Source: Chalara sp. BL73
Taxonomy: Eukaryota; Ascomycota; Leotiomycetes; Helotiales
Direction of reading: 5' to 3'
DNA length: 64,000 nucleotides
NCBI GenBank assembly: GCA_918026815.1
Contig: CAKJVC010000191.1
Location: forward strand, 434,001-498,000
A program made the translations under genes and the position numbers. This document shows, in pieces, positions 35,461 through 47,008 of this stretch. The notes under the pieces were generated by a model. The model saw only the letters and a list, made by a program, of their open reading frames with translations, was not told the origin of the DNA and ran no database searches. Numbering within the stretch: the first letter of the stretch is position 1; every line of letters begins with the position of its first letter.

Positions 35461-35970
35461 TCACATTTTGTTTTACAAATATGTTAAATCAATACTAGTA
35501 TACCCAACTTGAATAAGCTTCAACATTGCGCATAGCTCTTGTCATCAAAGCAGCCAATTTTATTCACACTGACATATTTATGAAAATGCTCAATTTCTTA
35601 TCTCAATTAAACTAGTTCACAAGTTGCATCACGATTATAGTAACTTAGATTCGATGAAGAGTGTAGGCATCAATTGGATTATTGAGCTGTCATTGAACAA
35701 AACTGCGGGAAGGCGACTGGAAATGTGTGTGTAATTCAAATGTGGCACGACATCCATAGAAGCCGCTGATGGAGATATTCACTACAGCTCAGAAATTGAA
35801 GGAAGGGGTTTGATTGGCTTAATAGCCTTTTCCTGAAATAACAAAATGAATCTTCCCCTGCCCATTCTTTTCCAAGTCAACTCCCCTCCCCCTCCCCAAT
35901 CAGCCACACAATTCTTAACCGCAAGTATTTACACTCATACTTCCGAGAATCGCCAGTTTCTTTTCACAAC

Positions 35971-37442
35971 ATGCGTCCCAATCGCAAATCCTTTCTCATG
36001 AAAGCAAAGAGAGAAGGCAAGGCTGACGAGCCGGGTGAGACTCGAAGCAGATCGATGTCCCCAAAGCTAGCACCGACAGCTACTTCGAGATACCGTTCTC
36101 GGTCTCCTTTGAGTCCCCTTCATGTTCGCCCCACGGATAGCAATCTTGAATTTGATGCGTCTAACCAAATCGTCTCTCAAGAAGGCTCACATAAGCGTCA
36201 CCTCACCCCGAACACTAGCCAGGTCGAACAAGCTTTGGAAGAGACACAATCAGATAAAGAATCCGAAGCCTCAGTCATTTTTGTATCCTCCCGTCCTGTT
36301 CAAAAGAAGACGATAAACGCCGAGACATCGAAGAAGAAGAAGAAAGGCACCTCTGAGAATTCCTCGCCTGTAAAGCATGGTGGTAGTCAAGATGACCAAG
36401 AAGATAATTCTGCCGCTAGTCTTAAAACTGCTGATGTTGGTGGAGATATATCGGGCCAGCCTATCAATTCCATCGATGCTCAGGCTCTTTCAACAGCGCG
36501 ATCGGGCACTTCTCGCACATCTACTGAGATCAACCCACGAGAAGATGCAGCCAGTGAAGATGATGTCTATCAACAGTACCTGAAAGCGAAATCTTTGCGA
36601 CAAGCTATCTGCTATAAGAAAGTACCACTAACGGTGAAGGAATGGGATGTAAAGCAGATGTTAGTGGATAAGGGAATTAGCAACTTCATCGATGTTCGTA
36701 TGACGATTCCGTAAGTCAACAGCCAAACGTTCGAAACGGGTATATGGCAATTAACGATTTAAACAGCGAGCGATCAAACATGTTATACGGCCCTATTCAT
36801 ATCGATTTTGCCAATGTCGCCGACGCCGAGTCAGCGAAAAAGAAGTTGAGCAAGAAACATGGCATGTGGAACCCGGAAGGAAAGAAGTTCTACCAGCCAC
36901 AAATGGACAAAGAGCCTGTTCCACATGACAAAAATAGCCGCTTCAACGACGCCAAGATGAAGACCCGACTCTTGAAGGTTGTGACACCATATCAGAGCAA
37001 CATGGCGATGGTTGAGGAGAGGCTTCTAAAGGAAGGCGGGGTCGCACAGGGGCCATGGAAGTCTGATTATCTGGAGTAAGTTTGACTTGGAGCGTCTTCA
37101 TTTAATACATGTTAACTAATATCTCTTAGGTTTCGCTGCGTATTCAAGTTTGACGATGCAGACGCAGCAAGACTTGCGAGGATCCTCCTCACACCATGGC
37201 CCGCGCCGAAAGTAGTGGAGATGTTTGGCGATGACTTCCGTGGCATCGAGCTGCAATACAAAGGCACGCCCCTCGAGGTTGATTCCGATGCGGAGGGCGA
37301 TACACCAGCAGGTCTTCAGCCGGTGCGTCCAGAACGACGTCCTACCAAGAGCAAGGCAACGACAGACCGAGGCCCGAAGAGACCCGTTTACCCTTGGAAA
37401 CGTGAGGATGAAGTTCATGACCACTGGGCAGATCGTGGGTAA
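35971..37442 (+). CDS. RRM-like RNA-binding protein A
   Basis: Exons 35971-36710, 36767-37075 and 37130-37442 give 453 residues. Residues 1-200 are Ser/Arg-rich and disordered with an RYRSRSP patch. Two degenerate RRM-like units follow: one from about residue 205 ('AICYKKVPLTVKEWDVKQML' as first strand and helix, 'NMLYGPIHIDFANVADAESA' around strand 3) and one from about 305 ('LEFRCVFKFDDADAARLARI'). Aromatic RNP residues are only partly kept, so RNA binding is plausible, not certain. Both introns are phase 2 and lie just before strand 3 of each unit. It shares domain layout, the RYRSRSP leader and intron position with the gene at 47009-49537, so the two are probably paralogues. Role unknown. 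Confidence 0.72.
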
Positions 37443-38296
37443 GGAGCAGCTTCACCACCAAGCTTTCGCACGATCTAAGATAGACGATTGATCTCTAGAA
37501 TGAGTGTGGGCATAGGCCATAAATAGAGTTCGGCGACGACCAATTAAGGCTGACGGGATTTGGTTGGGCTGTATGCATGATTCAGATAAGGCTATGAAGG
37601 CTGCGGTATGAATGCATGATGGCATGCAATAAACAATATACATAGATTCCATAGAATCCAGCAAGAATAGAAGTCTTTCGTATGTGTGTCTGCTCAATCC
37701 ATTTGGCTATGCTCGAGATCACCACTCCTTATGGCTAGATACAGCGGCGCTACCGATCACTAAACTAAGTGGCACCAGTACGAAGCTCTGTTCACGTAAC
37801 GCTTAATACACTTGATCTGTGATTAAAATTGCAACCAGTTCAGCACGAAAGCAATAAACCAGAACAACAATGTCTGAGATACACAAGGAGCAGAGGCACA
37901 GCACCATTTACTATTGAAGCACTAGCAGGTGGCAAGTTAACCACGACTCGAGAAAGCAAAGAAAGAAGCATCGCCAACCGACGACATACTATTTGTCGAA
38001 AAGCTGCCATCATATCCAGGTATCAATTCCCGCTACAGTTAGACTATATACATTACAAAATTTCCTCACCAGCCAAACGTTGGCTCACTCCACATCTGAA
38101 GCCCGTGTCGAAGGCTTTCGGAGACATCTAGAATTTTCAGATGTTGACTTTCGATTATGGGGGTTTCTTTCATTTTGGTGCCACTTCGCCATGCAAACCC
38201 AAACCAAAATGACGAAGAACATGCAATACTTCCACCAAACTATCCCATGGAATGCAAATTAATCTTTGTTATGTGCAATGTTTAGAGAAAAAGCTT
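37443..38296. other. intergenic, tail-to-tail
   Basis: About 850 bp between convergent genes. The frames at 37829-38131 and 37993-38262 show no recognisable protein. Confidence 0.5.
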
Positions 38297-40612
38297 TCAG
38301 GACGACTCGGGATCGACTCCATATTTGCCCTCGGTACGCTCTGCCATAAGTCTCAACCGCTCTTTATCCTTCTCTGCATGATTGTTAGCATAGCAAGGTG
38401 CGGAATATGGGGACAACATACCTGGGTCAAATACCAAAACCTCATGTAACGCGTTTCCGCTTGGTACCATTGGTAAAACAGGTACCTTCTTATCAGTCAC
38501 AACCTCCAAGAACGCCGGCCCATCACTCTCAATCAACCACTTCAAGGAATCGACAACATCATCTGGCCTGATGCACCGCCTAGCTTGGATGCCCATAGCA
38601 TCGGCCAACTTCATGAAGTCTGGGTTTTCGGAGTGGGTGTGTGCATATCGATCCTCATAGAATATGTTCTGCCATTGAGTGACCATCCCCTGCTCCTCGT
38701 TATTCAACACAATGATCTTTACGCCAATGTTGAACTGCTTGGCTGTTGACATCTCAGTGAGTGTCATATTGAATGATGCATCTCCATCGACGTCAATGAC
38801 CAAGGCATCAGGACGGGCAACTTTGGCGCCAATGGCGGCAGGGAGACCATAACCCATCGTACCAAGACCGCCAGAAGTGATCATGGTTCTAGGATATCTC
38901 CAGCGGAAGTGCTGCGCGGTCCACATCTGATGTTGGCCGACACCTGTTGTAATGACGGTTTCGGCCTTCCGATCAGCGGTAAGATTAGAAAGCTCTTCAA
39001 TAAGAGTCTGAGGTTTGATGAGACCGGATCTCTCGGCTTTCGCATAAGCAGTGAGTGGAAATTTCTCTTTCCAGGAATTGATCTGGGAGAACCATTCGGA
39101 TCGCTCTTTCATGCTCCGAAGCTCAACCTGGGGTAAAAGCAGGGCAAGGTTCTCTACGACATCCCCTGGCACGGCCTCTGTTGCCTGAACAACCTTATTA
39201 ATGTTCTTGGGCATGATTTCGAAATGAACGATGCCGCCACGACCTTCAGCAGCGGCAGCTTTTGCCATAGGAGCGAACTTAGACACAAGTCCAGTGACAC
39301 GATCGTCGAACCGTGCTCCGAGGGCGATGATGAGATCAGCTTCTTGAATGGCCATATTCGCATATGCCGCTCCGTGCATTCCAAGCATATGAAGGGCCTT
39401 TTCATCGAGCTCGTCAAATCCGCCCAAGCCCTGAAGAGTGGTGGTGACAGGAATAGAGGACTTGTCCGACAGTTCTTTTAAGAGTTTTGGACCTTCTGGT
39501 GTAGAGATCACACCTTGACCGGCATAAATCACAGGCTTTTTAGCAATATTTATCAGGTCAGCTACACGACTAATCGATGCTGCAAGTTGTCGCCTCGTGA
39601 TTTCCTCCGCGGCTCTAGAAGCCTGGCTTGGGAGGCTGGGAATGGTGCTGCTCATTGGGATTGCTTTTCTGAGTATGGCCGCGGTAACATCTTTAGGAAG
39701 ATCCACCAAGACTGGGCCAGGTCGACCAGATGTAGCGATCTCGAAAGCCTCTTTTATTCGTTGAGGCAATTCGGCCACGTTCCGTACCATCACGTTCCAT
39801 TTCGTGCATGATCTCGATATACCCACCACATCAGCCTCCTGGAAAGCATCTGTTCCAATCGCTGAAGTCACCACTTGACCACAGAAGACAACCATTGGAG
39901 TCCCATCTGAGAGAGCGTCTTGCATAGGAGTAACCACATTCGTAGCTCCTGGTCCCGAAGTTACAAGAACTACTCCTGGCTTTCCTGACGCCCTAGCGTA
40001 ACCTTGTGCCATATGTCCCGCACCTTGCTCGTGCTTTGGTAATATAAAATCGAAATGTTTCGATTTGTAAATAGCATCGAAAACCGGAAGAATGGCTCCA
40101 CCGGGATAACCGACTGGGGTATGTCAGCAAGCCTCGATTGTATAAGAGTCATACTTGGTACAACATACAGATATGCTTGACACCTTGTCGAAGCATCATC
40201 TCGTGGAATATCTCCCCTCCAGTCTTCCCAATGAAGCTGTATTGGCCGTCAGTACAAAGTGTTTGGTAGCGGTGACTCATAGCTCACGATTCGTCCATCT
40301 GTGTCTGCCTCCCATATTGTAATGGATTTGGCCGATCTTTCGCAGGTGCAGTATTAAAGGCCGGACTTGGTTGTTCTCTGGGTTTTCTGCAAAATTTTAG
40401 CCTCTGAATATGAACAAAGTGGAATTGACCTACGTAGATGGCGATGTCGCTGTGGCCGCAGTTGCTTGCGATCTGATAGTGGCAGGGCCCTTTGAGATCA
40501 TTGCAATAGCGGCGGGAGCTGGCGAGCTAGATAGCTGTCGCTTTGAGGTCGTGCATTGCGACTGTTGGAGTGCCCGTCGTGCGAGATTCCTCGCTGGATT
40601 TGAACGAAGCAT
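38297..40612 (-). CDS. ILV2: Acetolactate synthase catalytic subunit, mitochondrial
   Basis: Minus-strand exons 40612-40434, 40386-40288, 40236-40169, 40113-38422 and 38373-38297 give 704 residues. The enzyme is thiamine-diphosphate- and FAD-dependent and makes acetolactate and acetohydroxybutyrate, the first step of valine, leucine and isoleucine synthesis in mitochondria. Visible: an Arg/Ala-rich transit peptide (MLRSNPARNLARRALQQS), 'FGYPGGAILPVFDAIY' with the catalytic Glu soon after ('LPKHEQGAGHMA'), 'GALGTMGYGLPAAIGAK'-type binding site, and the ThDP motif GDASFN ... IIVLNN. The last intron is 48 nt and has no stop, so it can be read through in frame; splicing is preferred for its GTATGT donor and CTAAC branch. 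Head-to-head with GAL1. Confidence 0.95.
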
Positions 40613-41729
40613 TTTGAAAATGTGAGGAGCGGAGAGGTGGGAAAATGTAGCGGATGACTAGAATTGAGAGGAAAGATACCTCGGGGGACAATGTAATTGT
40701 TTTACCCTTATAAATCAATCAATCATGCAAAAAAATCAATTGCTTTCTGGTTGGTGATGGCGTAGTGACGGTGGATTGACTGCAATATCCAGAATGAATC
40801 ATCCAGACTGAGAGTAAGCTGCCATTCGACTTTCTGCACCTCTTAGCGGCATCGGAGGAGAGACTTTTTTGCAATGTGGGGAAGCTTGGCAGCATGGGGG
40901 AGCAAGAAGGGCGCTATAAGTACTTCTCAGTCGCATCCTCTTTTGTTTGTACTCCCGGGAAAGGAAGAACTATTGATCCGAGGGATCACGCCCAATCATC
41001 ACCGCTCAGCAATCAAAAACATCAAGCATGATTCGTCACTGCTTTCGATAGCGTTGATCTATTCCTCTTACGGTAAAGTATCGATTGTGTGTGGCGCCCC
41101 CTCCCCATCGGGTTGATTTGGGATGAAAGAGCATATGATAGATCCTCCTCATCTTACCCAAAGCAACCTTAACTACACACCGCCGCCGTCCGCCGGACCA
41201 TCAACACGTGAGCATATCAGCCTTGCTGCAGGGCGGCCAAAAAGGGGACTGCACACCTCTGGTACACTAACCCGCCCCGGGTAGTGTTGATCCCATGTAA
41301 AGCCTTACAATACAACACATTCCTGTCCTGGAACCGAAAAAGCTCAGTGACGGAAGAAGTCTGGGGCGTTGCTTGAGCAAAAGGAACAAGGGAGTGCTGC
41401 TCCGCATCCCGGAGTCAAGCGCACCAATCATTACATATTTACAACCCACTCACTCGATCATGCTTGTATGCATAGCGGGGTTGATTTGCAGAAAACCATG
41501 GTGCTCTGCACATCACGAAATGATCTTTGGCAGAGAGAGGTGAGAGGTAGGTGTTCCTAAGACTCCAAATTCACTGTTGGATACACAGGGTACGGTGCCA
41601 TCGTCACAGTTACACCCCTTGCGCTTTCTCTCCTAGTGACCTTCCCTCCTCGAGCCTCCCACTCTCTGAGTTCCCCAAGTCGCAACAGTATACCTCGAAT
41701 ACCCTGAGCAAGCCACTATCCTCCCTATA
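40613..41729. promoter_or_regulatory. shared upstream region of ILV2 and GAL1
   Basis: 1.1 kb between the divergent starts. A CACGTG palindrome lies at 41206-41211. Sequence is C/T-rich just before the GAL1 ATG (41630-41725). No gene seen; no Gal4- or Gcn4-type site is clear enough to list. Confidence 0.5.
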
Positions 41730-43301
41730 ATGGCTCGAATTGTCCCAGTGGCCGAGTCCTTGAAGGACATATACACAAGCGATGCACTCTACACACAGGA
41801 ATTCAGATGGGATCAGCTATTAAAAAAGTTCAAGGCGCTATACAAGAATCCTGCCGATTTTGTGGCACGCTCACCCGGCAGAGTTAATATAATCGGCGAG
41901 CATATCGATTACTCTCTGTATCCGGTGCTTCCTATGGCCATTACCGCAGATGCTTTAATCGCAGTTGCTGCCTTCGACGACGAATCCGACAACTCCTTCA
42001 AAATCAAAATTGCCAACGTTCAGCCCGAAAAGTTCCTCTCCCACGAATTCGACATCCCGTATGACTCTGTTGAGATTGATTCCAAAGTACATGAATGGAC
42101 AAACTATTTCAAATCTGGTCTCCGTGGGGCATTGGAGCTCTTGCGAAAGAAGCATGGCAACGACTTCAAGCCTAAGAGTATGGAAATCTTAATGGATGGT
42201 ACTGTGCCAGCTGGAGGAGGATTGAGTAGTTCTGCAGCTTTTGTGAGCGCATCGGCACTCGCAGTCATGTATGCCAACGGAGAGGAGAAAGTTGATAAGA
42301 CAGAACTTACGGAGTTAGCCATCGTAAGTGAGCGTGCGGTTGGCGTTAACTCGGGTGGAATGGACCAGTCGGCTTCAGTCTTCTCCCTCCGCGGATCTGC
42401 TCTTTTCGTCTCATTTCAGCCCACATTGACAGCTCGCCCGGTTCATTTTCCTAAGACATCTCCAGAGTTGACGTTCGTCATCGCTCAGTCTTTTGTTGCA
42501 GCAGACAAGCATGTCACCGGACCAGTCTGCTATAACCTTCGAGTTGTGGAGTGCTCCCTCGCGGCGGCATATCTCCATGCTGTAGTCAACAAAGCCGCCT
42601 CTCCATTACCTTCCGACTCAGCACCCCTAGGCTTGTCCCTCCGAGGTTTCCATAATGCATACTTCCCAAATCCTACCAAAACATTTGAGGAGCAGCTTTC
42701 AGAACTAATCGACATCACTAAATCAACTTTCATTAAGGAAGAAGGTTACACTAGAGAAGAAATAGCGTCCACAATCAACCTCACAGTCGAGCAACTCAAC
42801 GAGCGCTTCACCTCAACTTTCCCAGTCCGTGCTACTCACTTCAAACTCCGTCAGCGTGCCCTTCATGTGTTCTCCGAAGCCTTGCGAGTTCTACAGTTCA
42901 TGAGGCTCCTAGAAAGCCCCACCTTGCACTTCGATCCTGGCTCCGAAGACTCAACCACGACATTCAATGGGCTCCTTGGTGATCTGATGAATGAGACACA
43001 GGAGAGCTGCAGCAAGATCTACGAGTGCTCGTGTCCCGAATTGGATGAGCTATGTAGCATCGCCCGAAAGGCTGGCAGCTATGGAAGTCGCTTGACGGGC
43101 GCCGGCTGGGGAGGATGTAGTGTGCATCTGGTTCCTGCAGATAAGGTAGAGGCTGTCAAGGCTGCGTGGGAGAAAGAGTACTACTCCAAGAGAGACCTAA
43201 ATGATGAGCAGCGAGAGGCAGCAGTCGTTGTGTCAAAGCCTGGAAGTGGAAGTGCGATATTCATTGTTCAACCAGAGCCTGTCGTGTTTGAGATGGGGTG
43301 A
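41730..43301 (+). CDS. GAL1: Galactokinase
   Basis: Single exon, 523 residues, normal for fungal galactokinases. Phosphorylates galactose with ATP to galactose-1-phosphate in the Leloir pathway, in the cytosol. All GHMP-kinase motifs are present: the galactokinase signature 'GRVNIIGEHIDYS' (residues 50-62) binding the sugar, the ATP loop 'PAGGGLSSSAAF' (160-171), 'SGGMDQSAS' (208-216) with the catalytic aspartate, and the C-terminal 'GSRLTGAGWGGCSVHL'. The start is followed directly by conserved N-terminal sequence. There is no sign of a Gal3-type sensor deletion in the ATP loop, so it should be a catalytic enzyme. The other GAL genes are not in this window. Confidence 0.96.
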   Translation: MARIVPVAESLKDIYTSDALYTQEFRWDQLLKKFKALYKNPADFVARSPGRVNIIGEHIDYSLYPVLPMAITADALIAVAAFDDESDNSFKIKIANVQPEKFLSHEFDIPYDSVEIDSKVHEWTNYFKSGLRGALELLRKKHGNDFKPKSMEILMDGTVPAGGGLSSSAAFVSASALAVMYANGEEKVDKTELTELAIVSERAVGVNSGGMDQSASVFSLRGSALFVSFQPTLTARPVHFPKTSPELTFVIAQSFVAADKHVTGPVCYNLRVVECSLAAAYLHAVVNKAASPLPSDSAPLGLSLRGFHNAYFPNPTKTFEEQLSELIDITKSTFIKEEGYTREEIASTINLTVEQLNERFTSTFPVRATHFKLRQRALHVFSEALRVLQFMRLLESPTLHFDPGSEDSTTTFNGLLGDLMNETQESCSKIYECSCPELDELCSIARKAGSYGSRLTGAGWGGCSVHLVPADKVEAVKAAWEKEYYSKRDLNDEQREAAVVVSKPGSGSAIFIVQPEPVVFEMG

Positions 43302-44309
43302 GTACGCATAAAATAGATAGCATTGATACTTTTAAATTATGAATAAAGGTTCGCTTTAATCCGGCGCTAAATGTTAACACCTGCAGTAAACTGTGAAAGA
43401 CAAAATGAATATACGTTGCTTGATCTGATAGCTGAGACTCTGCACTCAAGGCCGCAGAGAGCGGAGAGTGGAATAAGTGTTGCCTTCCTGCGTTTAGAGA
43501 TATGTAGATTTTAGCTCATCTCAAAAGTTATTGCCATTCTCATATCTCCTTTGGTGGTGTTTATAAATCCTCTCCACCTTAGGTGAATTTTATGAGACGA
43601 GATTTCACAGCCTACCCAAGACTTCATGTAGAGCCAATCAAGCGTCATGTTAGTGATCCACTTAACTTCCATCCACACATCACTTCAAATGACAGGCGCT
43701 ATGGAATACATGCCAGACACGCTCCCTAATCAACACAACTATGTCATCAGGGTCAGAGAATGTAAATGCGAAGAAACATGTAAGGGTCAATTCTGGAAGA
43801 GGTCAGTCAAGTTGGTACCCCCAAATCGAGCGCTTCTGCTTTCCTTGCCCGCTAAATCAACGTTTTTGTCCGCTCGCGGGATAAGATATCATGTAGTAAT
43901 GTAGACGCTGGTGGGTGCGGCTGCTAGCTAGTTCGGCTACGGTACATGTGTCGTCTACCTGTTGCGAATCGTCGATAGCTTGCATGCCTGCTTGCAATCG
44001 CTAGATTTCAGATCAGTATCTCATGTCACGTGGTTGGTGTCATCCAGCCTTGTTTGAGTGGCTGTGAAGGAGTATGATCCTATAGCACCAGAGTATTGGT
44101 GAACCCATCATCAATACAGAGCGAGATTTTTGAAGTATCGGCGCTGTAATAGGTCTCGAATATCGAATTAATGCTTCTATTCTCTTATGGGTTTTCCTTG
44201 CTCGAATTCGTGTACTAAGATCAATTCTAGCGAGAGTGGTACGGCGCTCAACCCAAGGGCCTCTTGACCCAGACGAGTATATAACCAATCTGCCCTAGGT
44301 TTAATCGCG
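43302..44309. other. intergenic region
   Basis: About 1 kb with no supported gene; contains a GTCACGTGGT element near 44027. The frames at 43647-43904 and 44040-44288 do not look coding. Confidence 0.5.
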
Positions 44310-45827
44310 ATGACTGACATCCTCAGAGCGCCATTGATCAACGACCCGCTATCTCCAGGTACTTCAGGAACGTCGTCCCGACTCTTGTCTCCAACAGCTC
44401 TGTCAGCATCTCAATCTCAATTCCCTACTCGAGAAGGAAATAATTCTCCCCGCCCGCAAATGGCTCCTCGCCTTCAATCGCCGCAGCCGTCCAACCTATC
44501 GTCCAACCTATCATCCAACCCCTCGTTTAAGACCGCGCATTCGACTCTCTCAAATAGAGGCTCTATTACCTCACCCGCTAAGGATTTTGGCTACCTGCTT
44601 CGCCCAGAAATATATCATCCCTTAACTCTTCTGGACGTCCCGCCACCCTTCCGAGTCTTGTCGGCCCAACCAGACCCATCCACACCCCTCAATGTCCTCA
44701 TATCCAGCGGCCATTTTAGAAGCGCGGCGATAAAAGCCGGACAGATACTCACCTCATCCTCCCCACCAATTTCGGCATCTGATCACGAGCAGATATTCGC
44801 TTTGTTTTACACCCGCCTCTCATGTCTAACGCTTTGCAATCAAATAGCTCTAGTGCGTTTTCCGCCTCCGAAAGCCAACCTTTTCATCTAATATAACTAA
44901 TCAAAACAGGCCAGCCAAGAGGTCAAAGCCCTCGAGGATCTTAATTCCAGTTACTATCGCGACCCTGAAACCCTCACACATCTCGTTCCCTGGGAACTTC
45001 GCGTGCTTGCCGTGCGTCTCCAAGGCATGGGATTCAACGATGCCCGACGTGGCGTTATGGGTTATTACGATCTCGCACGCGAAGCTCGTCTAATTCTTAC
45101 AACGCTCAAGAAACCCCTCTCCCACCCCACCACTTCCCCATCCACTGAGACCCACAGCATTGCATCCGAGATCGAGCTCTGGGAAACTCGCCTCCATGAT
45201 CTAGGTATCCGTGTTGGCAGCGCACTAATAGAAATGGAGGATCTCGAAGGGGCAACACGGCATCTCAAGTCTCTCAAGCCCGCGCCATCACAGAGCAAGG
45301 AGCTAGAGTCCCAGAAAGCTCTTCTATGGCTTTATCTTGGCGATGTCGATTCAGCGCACCGTTGCATAGCCTCTAAAAGTGATACCGGATCAAGAACTGA
45401 CAAGGTCATTCTCGCGCTCTCGCACATCGCAGACAACGATCCCGAATCATCAGTTTCGGTGTGGGAGTCACTCATTTCGGAGAGTATATCTGCTGCTGAA
45501 ACAGCCATGTACCGCCAGAATCTGGCAGTCTGCTATCTATACCTCGGGAAGCTATCTTCTGTAAGTTCGCCTTCTTACCCCCGCAACTAGATAATTGTGT
45601 ACTGATCTCGAGGGTGGTAGGCAAGAGAGGTCTTGGAGGAGTTAGTGAATACAGGCAATAGTTTTCATGCCCTGACCTTCAATCTCTCGACCATTTATGA
45701 GCTGTGCACAGAGCGTTCAAGAAGTCTTAAGATCGGACTGGCAGAGAGGGTCGCGGAGATGAGTGATAGCATGAAGGAGGGCGCTGAAGTCGGCTGGGAG
45801 AAGGTAAACGGAGATTTCAAGCTTTGA
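44310..45827 (+). CDS. TRAPP complex subunit 12 (TPR protein)
   Basis: Exons 44310-44852, 44910-45560 and 45621-45827, both introns phase 0, give 466 residues. The first 90 residues are Ser/Pro-rich and disordered. Then comes 'LLRPEIYHPLTLLDVPPPFR', 'LVPWELRVLAVRLQGMGFND' and a row of TPR-like helix pairs ('SALIEMEDLEGATRHLKSLK', 'KALLWLYLGDVDSAHRCIAS', 'YRQNLAVCYLYLGKLSS|AREVLEEL', 'FHALTFNLSTIYELCTERS'). This order fits fungal TRAPPC12, a tetratricopeptide subunit of the TRAPP tethering complex in ER-to-Golgi traffic. Identification is from memory of the family. The last intron falls between the two helices of a TPR. Confidence 0.8.
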
Positions 45828-47008
45828 TATATATATGTGATAGCTCTGAATAGGAATTAAAGCCTTCAATATAGCTCAGTATCTTCCATTCTACAACGCA
45901 TTCTCTGCTTTGGCATCCGCTGTACGATCAGTAAATGGATTCATGCTCCGTGGTTTTTATAAAGAACACGAGCTTCTACGTTTGAAACTTTTTTTGTCGA
46001 TCGATTTCATATGATCTATGAGGTACTTGCGTGGCTGAGGCATTCTCAGCCACATTTCAACCCCTTATTTTTTTTATTTTGCTTAAGCGAATTCGCATCA
46101 GCTCATCATCATGCCTTGAACCAATCGCCAAACTATTTCATTATCGCGAATATCTATCTCTATTTTACCGGTTTATGGGGGACTCCGAAACTGGAGTTGG
46201 GATTTTTACTTGAGAATTTAGCCCAAAAGGTTGCGCCGCATTCAAGTGCTTTAGTGCTTGGCATGGTAAACGAAAGATTGGTATGTACCTTGTGGTGGTC
46301 GGTGTTCTTGGAAGGGCGCCAGTTGGGGGATAGATTGGAATATTTAGTGAGGATCAGGTAGACCTACGATGATAAGTTCTAGGTTTAAAGACGACCAGTA
46401 AGAAGCGGGAACAGTACAAAAGTTAAGATATATAGCGGTAGTAGATCTGATTCAAGGCTTGCCAACAGAAGGGCGAATTCAAGGCCGAATCAGATGATTG
46501 GCGTCAGTCTTGCATAAGTGCTGTTCCACTAAAAAGAAATTGGTAAATATTATAACAGCGGATACAAATGTCAAATTAGGGGGTTGTTGTGGCCATCGGC
46601 CTACGGAGCCATGCTGAGTATATTACACAAACAGCATAAATAGAACATATATCAAACTACTTCAAACTCGAGACAGTAAAGATGTTCAAGAACAGTAGGC
46701 CAGCTGGAAATATTTGGATGGCATAAAAGTATGAGCCTCCGCTGAAAAGGCTCTGATGAAATACTCGTAAATCGATATTCACCTTCAGGTCTATACAATA
46801 AGGAAGGAAGCGTCTCTTGTAGGCAGATTTTCCGCTAAGCGAGCTATCTGTTCATATTCGCAATGGCTCTCCTTCATCTCCTTCCTCATTCCTCCTTCTC
46901 CATCAGCCCTCTCCTCAACAACTTCAAACCGCTCTGCAATAGGACGTTAACTTCACATCTCTAATAGTTACAGTCCACTTACTGTATTTCAAGTTCGCAC
47001 CTGCCGCA
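45828..47008. other. intergenic region
   Basis: 1.2 kb. The open frame 46011-46361 (116 aa) has no motif and biased composition; not supported. The last 150 bp are C/T-rich and probably hold the promoter of the next gene. Confidence 0.45.

Larger units (their letters stand above)
33794..35970. other. repeat-bearing intergenic region
   Basis: No gene supported in 2.2 kb. Contains a local family of related repeats between 34335 and 35460, listed separately, embedded in AT-rich sequence. The last 120 bp before 35971 are C/T-rich and probably promoter of the next gene. Confidence 0.5.

Noticed and set aside
38297..43301. ILV2 and GAL1 as a co-regulated metabolic pair
   Set aside because: They share an upstream region but belong to unrelated pathways, and no common binding site is evident.
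46011..46361. 116-aa plus-strand frame
   Set aside because: Composition is that of AT-rich intergenic DNA; no homology recognised.
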